Shown here piece after piece: positions 59,553 through 64,000 of a stretch of 64,000 nucleotides of DNA. The notes beneath the pieces were generated by a model, which made no database searches, had not been told where the DNA came from, and saw only the letters and a list, made by a program, of their open reading frames with translations. The DNA comes from Taudactylus pleione (lineage: Eukaryota; Chordata; Amphibia; Anura; Myobatrachidae), in NCBI GenBank assembly GCA_031769625.1, contig JAUIMM010000646.1, forward strand, positions 1,054,501 through 1,118,500, written 5' to 3'. A program made the position numbers and the translations under genes. How positions within the stretch are numbered: the first letter of the stretch is position 1; every line of letters begins with the position of its first letter.

Positions 59553-59942
59553 CAGGGGTTTTTCTAGAGAGGAGGGGGCCCGTGTGCAGTCTCCGACACA
59601 GGCCCCCTCCTCTCCGCCCGGCGGCCGGCAGCGCAATGAGTTGTGTGCAGCCAGTGCCGGAGTTATAGACTCTGGGCACTAGAGTGTGCCCAGAGTCTAT
59701 AGTGTATGCACAGGGCACCGGGAAAATGGCAGTGGCGGCCATTTTCTCTGTACTGTGCATACGCAAACGACGGGACAATGCCCCCCGTGGCCATTTTTCA
59801 GTAATTGTACAGCACAGGGCCCCCACGCCAACGTGGGACTCTGGAGAGGTAAGTAATATTATGCGTGTGCGGTGCGGGTCCCCCCTGGATCCAGGGGCCC
59901 GTGTTCCCTGCACACCCTGCACCCATTATAGCTACGCCCCTG
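59553..59942. mobile_element. 390-bp hAT MITE, copy 2 of the 56575 family
   Basis: The termini are CAGGGGTTTTTCTAG and the inverse of TAGCTACGCCCCTG. A perfect 8-bp duplication AGTTCACA flanks it (59545-59552 and 59943-59950). It shares the TATAGACTCTGGGCACTAG inverted block and the CCGGGAAAATGGC segment with copy 1, plus extra sequence around 59815-59850. Confidence 0.94.
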
Positions 59943-59950
59943 AGTTCACA

Positions 59951-60956
59951 CATTTTAGCAAACCACAGACCTCATCCCCTCCATTGGAACACCTTGGACA
60001 GGGGAATCCACAGCGTTCTGGTTCACGAAGAAGTTGCACAAGACTACCAGAGGTGCCCCGATCACCAGTGCCAGTACCACAGCATTCTGTTTCACAAAGC
60101 AGTGGTACAAGATTACCAGCTGCTTTCACTGACACGTTCACAACTCTCCCATTACACGTTCACACAACAGATTCTTTTGGCATTCACTTCAGACCACCTA
60201 CCAGTCACCACCCAGGAACGCTTATAGTTTTCCCCCGCCATGTCTGATACCAGCGTTCCCGTACGTAACACCTCATTTCATGCACACAGGGTAATGCATG
60301 CGTCGTAGGGGTTTTCAGAATATTTTGTGCAAATAATCACTCAGGTTTGTGAACATTGGTATTGCGAACACTTAGCGTGCACCTCTGAACCAGGCATCGG
60401 ATGTCTACGATTTTGTTCTTTACTATTGTAGTGTATTCATGGCATCCATTCAGCCGTCATTCATACTCTATGAGGTTCTTCATAAACGCACAGAAACAGA
60501 GCAAATATTGTTTAATGAAAACTTGAAAGTTCAACATATACTGTATATACAGTGCATAGCAAACTTCCATGCAGCCTCTTATATTATATTTTTTACATAG
60601 ATTAATCGCTATAACAAAACACACTAATAAAAATATCTATTTTGTTCTTGAAAAAAAAGAAAAGTAGCAATTACATTTATATTTAGTATTTAAAATTATC
60701 TCAGGATGTTATTAAACCATGTTATTAAACCATAAACGACATTCTGGTACATACATACTGTATACATGTTTTGCATTGTCACAGAAAGGCAGGAATCTGT
60801 TGTGCAGTGTAAATCCGTCCTCGCACATTGTGATGGGGGACTGTCTAATTTGGGGACACATGAGTGGCCAAACCGAATGTTATCCCATTATTTGGTGCTG
60901 GAGATGACCAGCAGGATCACATTCATCCTATATTAGGGGATGTTTTTGAATGGGTT
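59951..60956. other. Unassigned stretch
   Basis: About 60009-60146 is a diverged tandem duplication of about 69 bp (TTCTGGTTCACGAAGAAG against TTCTGTTTCACAAAGCAG, and the two CAAGA(C/T)TACCAG words). The rest is A/T-rich with ATACTGTATATACAGT near 60537. No gene could be supported. Confidence 0.45.
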
Positions 60957-61335
60957 GGGTACGGGATGCCGGTGCTTGGGATCCCGACAGTTGAAATCCC
61001 GACTGGGTTAGGATACCGACACCTTTCGGTCAGTATCCTTAACCCTCCCCCTTTCCCTACCCCTACCCCTCCCTCCCCACAGTCTAAACCTAACCTCCCC
61101 CCTAATGCCTAAACCTAACCCTCCCTCCCCGCAGCCTAAACCTAACCTCCCCCCTAATGCCTAAACCTAACCCCCCCCCCCTACTGCCTAAACCTAACCC
61201 TCCCCTTAACCCCAGTACTTACCTTCGGGATCCCGGCTGTCGGGATGCCGGACCGGTTATCTGACAAGTGTCGGGATTGCAGCGTCGGCATTCTGAACCC
61301 GGAATCCCCGCGACCGGTATTATGACCGCATCCCT
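60957..61335. mobile_element. MITE with C-rich, telomere-like interior
   Basis: The ends GGGTACGGGATGCCGG and the inverse of ACCGGTATTATGACCGCATCC are imperfect TIRs, with nested inverse words GGGATCCCGAC / ATCCCGGCTGTCGGGATGCC. The interior (about 61038-61215) is a degenerate CCTAAACCTAACC / CTAACCCTCC array. I recall this architecture in frog genomes. No clear target duplication. Confidence 0.65.
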
Positions 61336-61612
61336 TTTTGAACAAGCCCCTTAATAATCTACTTGTATTACATTATTATTGTCCATTTCACTAGTTTATG
61401 AGCTGACGATAATGTAGTATGACTTTCCACCTTTAACTTTAACCTTACTTTTTGAACTGTCAAACTAACCAAATAAAGATAAGAAGACACCTTCAGTACT
61501 GAAGCCTGCAATGGTCTTATTGGTTTGTGCAAGTGATCCCTAATCAAAACCAAACTGTGATTCTATTATTTCGTAATCTGTTTTGCTTGTTTCAAGTGAA
61601 ATGATGGAATTG
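61336..61612. other. Short unassigned interval
   Basis: A/T-rich, with TTTAACTTTAACCTTACTTTTTG near 61433. No element ends found. Confidence 0.5.
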
Positions 61613-61614
61613 TG

Positions 61615-61649
61615 TCCCCCCCCCCCACCCCCCACACCCCCCCCCCCCA
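61615..61649. repeat. Poly(C) tract
   Basis: Two long C runs are separated by ACC..CCACACC. It is a simple repeat and prone to length errors in sequencing. Confidence 0.95.
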
Positions 61650-61686
61650 GCTAAATTCATGCTCTGTGACTTTATATAAATGTTAT

Positions 61687-62159
61687 GGGCTTGATCCCGA
61701 GATGAGCGCATCCGTGGTAGGTTTTCCATCTGTCCGCAGCTGTCTGCTTACTGCCTTATGCTAACGCGAGTATCCGCCCCTTGTATGAAAAGTATCCTTG
61801 CGTCTACATGCAGAAGGCCGACCCGCCAACTGTCTTTCCATCCGCAGCGACAGCCGTCATCATTCGCATATGGGCTTCCACCCACCCCATGCTGGGCGCA
61901 AGAGATCTGTCTCCGTCTGCACGCTGCGAGCTAGCATTGAAGTTGGCGTATGTGTCCGTGACACGCGAATCAGATGGATCAGATCGCATGGCTAACGCCC
62001 ATTACATGGAAAGATGGACGGATCAATCCGCCTGCCCTTGCAATCTCCATTTGGTGCGTATGCATAGTGCAGAGCACGCGCAGTCAGCGATTTCTTTCTA
62101 TGGCGCATGCGAGTCTGCATATATCTCTCCGCATTTCCACTTGCGTCAGAATCAGGCCT
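61687..62159. mobile_element. 473-bp MITE, TAT-flanked
   Basis: The left end GGGCTTGATCCCGAGATGAGC and the inverse of the right end (AGGCCTGATTCTGACGC) form diverged TIRs. TAT flanks both sides (61684-61686 and 62160-62162). The interior is rich in CGCA words. Same TSD and end style as the elements at 46442 and 63106. Confidence 0.65.
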
Positions 62160-62190
62160 TATATGTTTACTATGAGAGGTATTTTTTAAT

Positions 62191-62554
62191 CAGGGGTGGG
62201 GAACCCTTTTTCTGCCGAGGGCCATTTTAATATATATAACATTATTCGCCGGCCTGGTCCAGGCCACGCCCACTACGTGAGACGTCACACATGGGCGGAG
62301 TCACAATCGCCAGTGATTACAGCAATGCCCGGAGCCTCCGGAGGATACTCCAGGGAGCTGTAAGGGCAGCGGTGTGACTGTCTGAAGCGTCCTAAGGACG
62401 CTCCAGGTGGCACTACTGCATAGATTCTGGCTGCAGGGTGCCATTATAGGAACCCTGCTAGACAGATGAGGCTATCAGAAAAAAGCTCAGAGGGCCAGAC
62501 CAAATGATTCCGCAGACCTTATACGGCCCCCGGGCCTGAGGTTCCCCATCCCTG
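62191..62554. mobile_element. 364-bp hAT MITE
   Basis: The TIRs are CAGGGGTGGGGAACCC and the inverse of GAGGTTCCCCATCCCTG. The flanks TTTTTAAT (62183-62190) and CTTTAAAT (62555-62562) match at 6 of 8 positions, consistent with a decayed 8-bp duplication. Inside are AGGGCCATTTT near the left end and AGAGGGCCAGACC near the right. Confidence 0.82.
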
Positions 62555-63105
62555 CTTTAAATGCATATAATGTGCCATTTCAGCAGGGCTAAAATGTCAT
62601 TGTTCAAACCCTCTGAATACTTGTATACCCTTTATTCATCCACACTGGAACTTTTTAGCATAAAAATAAATAAAAATTTCTTCAAAAGGAAAATACAGTT
62701 AATATATATATATAAAAAAAATCTTTTCATGTTCAAAACCAGGATTTCACTCCAATAAGCCGACCTTATCCCATATAAGGATGCAAATGTCGGGTCGCTA
62801 AAGCTTCTTTCAATACTAGATCCAAGTTTTCCAATAAATAATCCAATATATTCGAAGGCACAGCTTTATGTATATATCCCCCCAAAAATGAAGACTTTTT
62901 TTGGATATATACATTGAAATGTTAGCGCTGCTGCACCGCGACACATTTTAAGCATTTAAAGAATCTATTAAACAGGTAGTTGGACTGTTTTGCTGTTGGA
63001 AGCAGCTGCAACAGGGAGAACCTCATTATACAATGTATACCGGCACCATTGTGATGTGGAGGTTGTAATTACCTGGTACTTTAGTTCCCCTATAATATTG
63101 ACTAT
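62555..63105. other. A/T-rich unassigned stretch
   Basis: It contains (TA)n at 62702-62713, an inverted pair TGTATATATCC / GGATATATACA (about 62868-62912), and a CCTTAT..ATAAGG palindrome at 62763-62779. No gene or element ends. Confidence 0.55.
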
Positions 63106-63553
63106 GGGCCAGATTCAGAGATTGACGCTAATGCTCTGCGAGTTTGTACGCAGCTGATGTGCGAAAATAGGCAAATGTACAGCCGCCGGGATTTGCATTG
63201 AGACACCCATCGGAGTCTTCGCAAATCCAAACCAGTCGATTATCGGAGTTCTGAGTAACCCTATGGGCGTGTAGAATGGCAGCCAGAACTGAGACGCTGG
63301 GGCTATTTTATCTGCATGCGGGATTGTAGTCGCTGATTGTAGTTGCTAAGTCGTAGATCATGCGGGATTGTAGTCGCTGAGACATGCCAGGGCTTCAGTC
63401 GCCACCCCCCCCCCCTGTTGACGCCCACAATCACTCTCTGTCTGTCAATCATTTTGTGATGAAGAACGGTAATGAAACTTGATGCATGCGCAGGTCACCA
63501 ATAATCGCTCGGCTTGGAAACATCGGTATTGCGGCCATCTCTGAATCAGGGCT
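63106..63553. mobile_element. 448-bp MITE, TAT-flanked, ATTCAGA ends
   Basis: The left end GGGCCAGATTCAGAGAT and the inverse of the right end (AGCCCTGATTCAGAGATGG) are TIRs. TAT flanks both sides (63103-63105 and 63554-63556). Inside, CATGCGGGATTGTAGTCGC is repeated at 63315 and 63359 (44-bp period), and a C-run lies at 63404-63414. Confidence 0.75.
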
Positions 63554-63556
63554 TAT

Positions 63557-64000
63557 GACATAATATTGGTTTCAGGCCAAGCAATGTACAACACTGTTGG
63601 ACACTGCCTACATTTTCTTAACAAATCTTAGTTATATACTGGTAAAGATACACATAAATTTTTTTTGCATTAAATATTAAATATTATTTTACCCGTTTGG
63701 TAATAAAGGTATTTTTTTTCCTTTTATCCTGAGAATAACCCTGGCAGTTTGTGCTGAAAGTTACAGTTAATTTCATAATTTTTTTTTTTTTACAACAAAA
63801 CATTTGCCTATCAATAAATTGTTAGAAAAAGGCCAGAACTTTGCTTAGAAAGCGGCAAACATTTTACAACGGTCATATTTACAACATTATTGTATTGGGT
63901 GTTGCATTCTTGTTCCTGGATGGTGACCTGTAGAGAATGTAGTATTGTATGGAGTCGCTGACATGGATCCAGGTTGATTCAGTCATTGTCATAGATGCAG
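63557..64000. other. A/T-rich unassigned end of window
   Basis: T runs at 63660 and 63780 and ordinary A/T-rich sequence to the window edge. No element or gene is supported. Confidence 0.55.

Noticed and set aside
59684..60247. 187-codon plus-strand ORF as a gene.
   Set aside because: It begins inside the hAT MITE at 59553-59942, crosses its target duplication and runs into unassigned sequence, so the open frame is accidental.
62920..62940. TGTTAGCGCTGCTG as a stray satellite unit.
   Set aside because: Only an 11-12-base overlap with part of the unit, with wrong order around AGCGC and no flanking GTAAGT or TTTTACAC; probably chance.

Overview
This is eukaryotic, almost certainly vertebrate, intergenic or heterochromatic DNA. 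I find no intact protein-coding gene, rRNA or tRNA. The mobile-element landscape points to an anuran amphibian with a large genome: hAT-type MITEs with 8-bp target-site duplications (TSDs), 'ATTCAGA'- and 'ATTCAAT'-ended Harbinger-like MITEs, a Gypsy remnant, LINE fragments, and an interspersed repeat with 'tata(g)agcgc ... ttccgcag(c/t)gct' wording that I associate with frogs. The species is not determined.

Region 1 (1-45085) is one continuous satellite array that enters from the left edge and ends abruptly at about 45085. Its unit is 35 bp, made of two GTAAGT hexamers, then GTAAAATAG, then CGCTGCTAAC and ATAC. A 29-bp form lacks one GTAAGT, and rare 41-bp and 33-bp forms occur. The array is layered. 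Variant markers define higher-order repeats of about 1.15, 1.36, 1.73-1.87 and 2.96 kb. Larger duplicated blocks lie about 5.06, 7.9 and 9.8-9.9 kb apart. Two HOR dialects are visible: one before about 23 kb and one after, the second marked by a CAATTG unit. Units run forward except in an exact 74-bp inversion (22704-22777) and a 2.0-kb reversed block (32147-34174). The reversed block is preceded by a 118-bp non-satellite spacer made of two 58-bp copies.

Region 2 (45086-64000) is a mosaic of dead and non-autonomous transposons. It holds a Gypsy integrase C-terminal fragment split by a MITE, with its polypurine tract and the start of an LTR. It also holds a 1,979-bp solo LTR with a perfect 5-bp TSD that has internally expanded a 49-bp minisatellite. 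At least five hAT MITEs are present, most with clear 8-bp TSDs. Several MITEs share TIRs reading roughly GG(G/N)CC..ATTCAGA, and three of them have the same TAT flank. Also present are a TAA-flanked 881-bp MITE, a near-perfect foldback element, and L1-type and L2/CR1-type LINE fragments on the minus strand. The most striking single element is 54531-55059, which is built almost entirely of about twelve consecutive, unrelated hairpins.

No genes cooperate here. The notable biology is structural: satellite evolution (nested amplification, inversion and spacer capture), a unit that repeats splice-donor-like and branch-point-like words, and MITEs built from foldback DNA. A degenerate, possibly exonic coiled-coil-like segment with a GTAAGT donor lies just outside the satellite on the minus strand, at 45239-45370.
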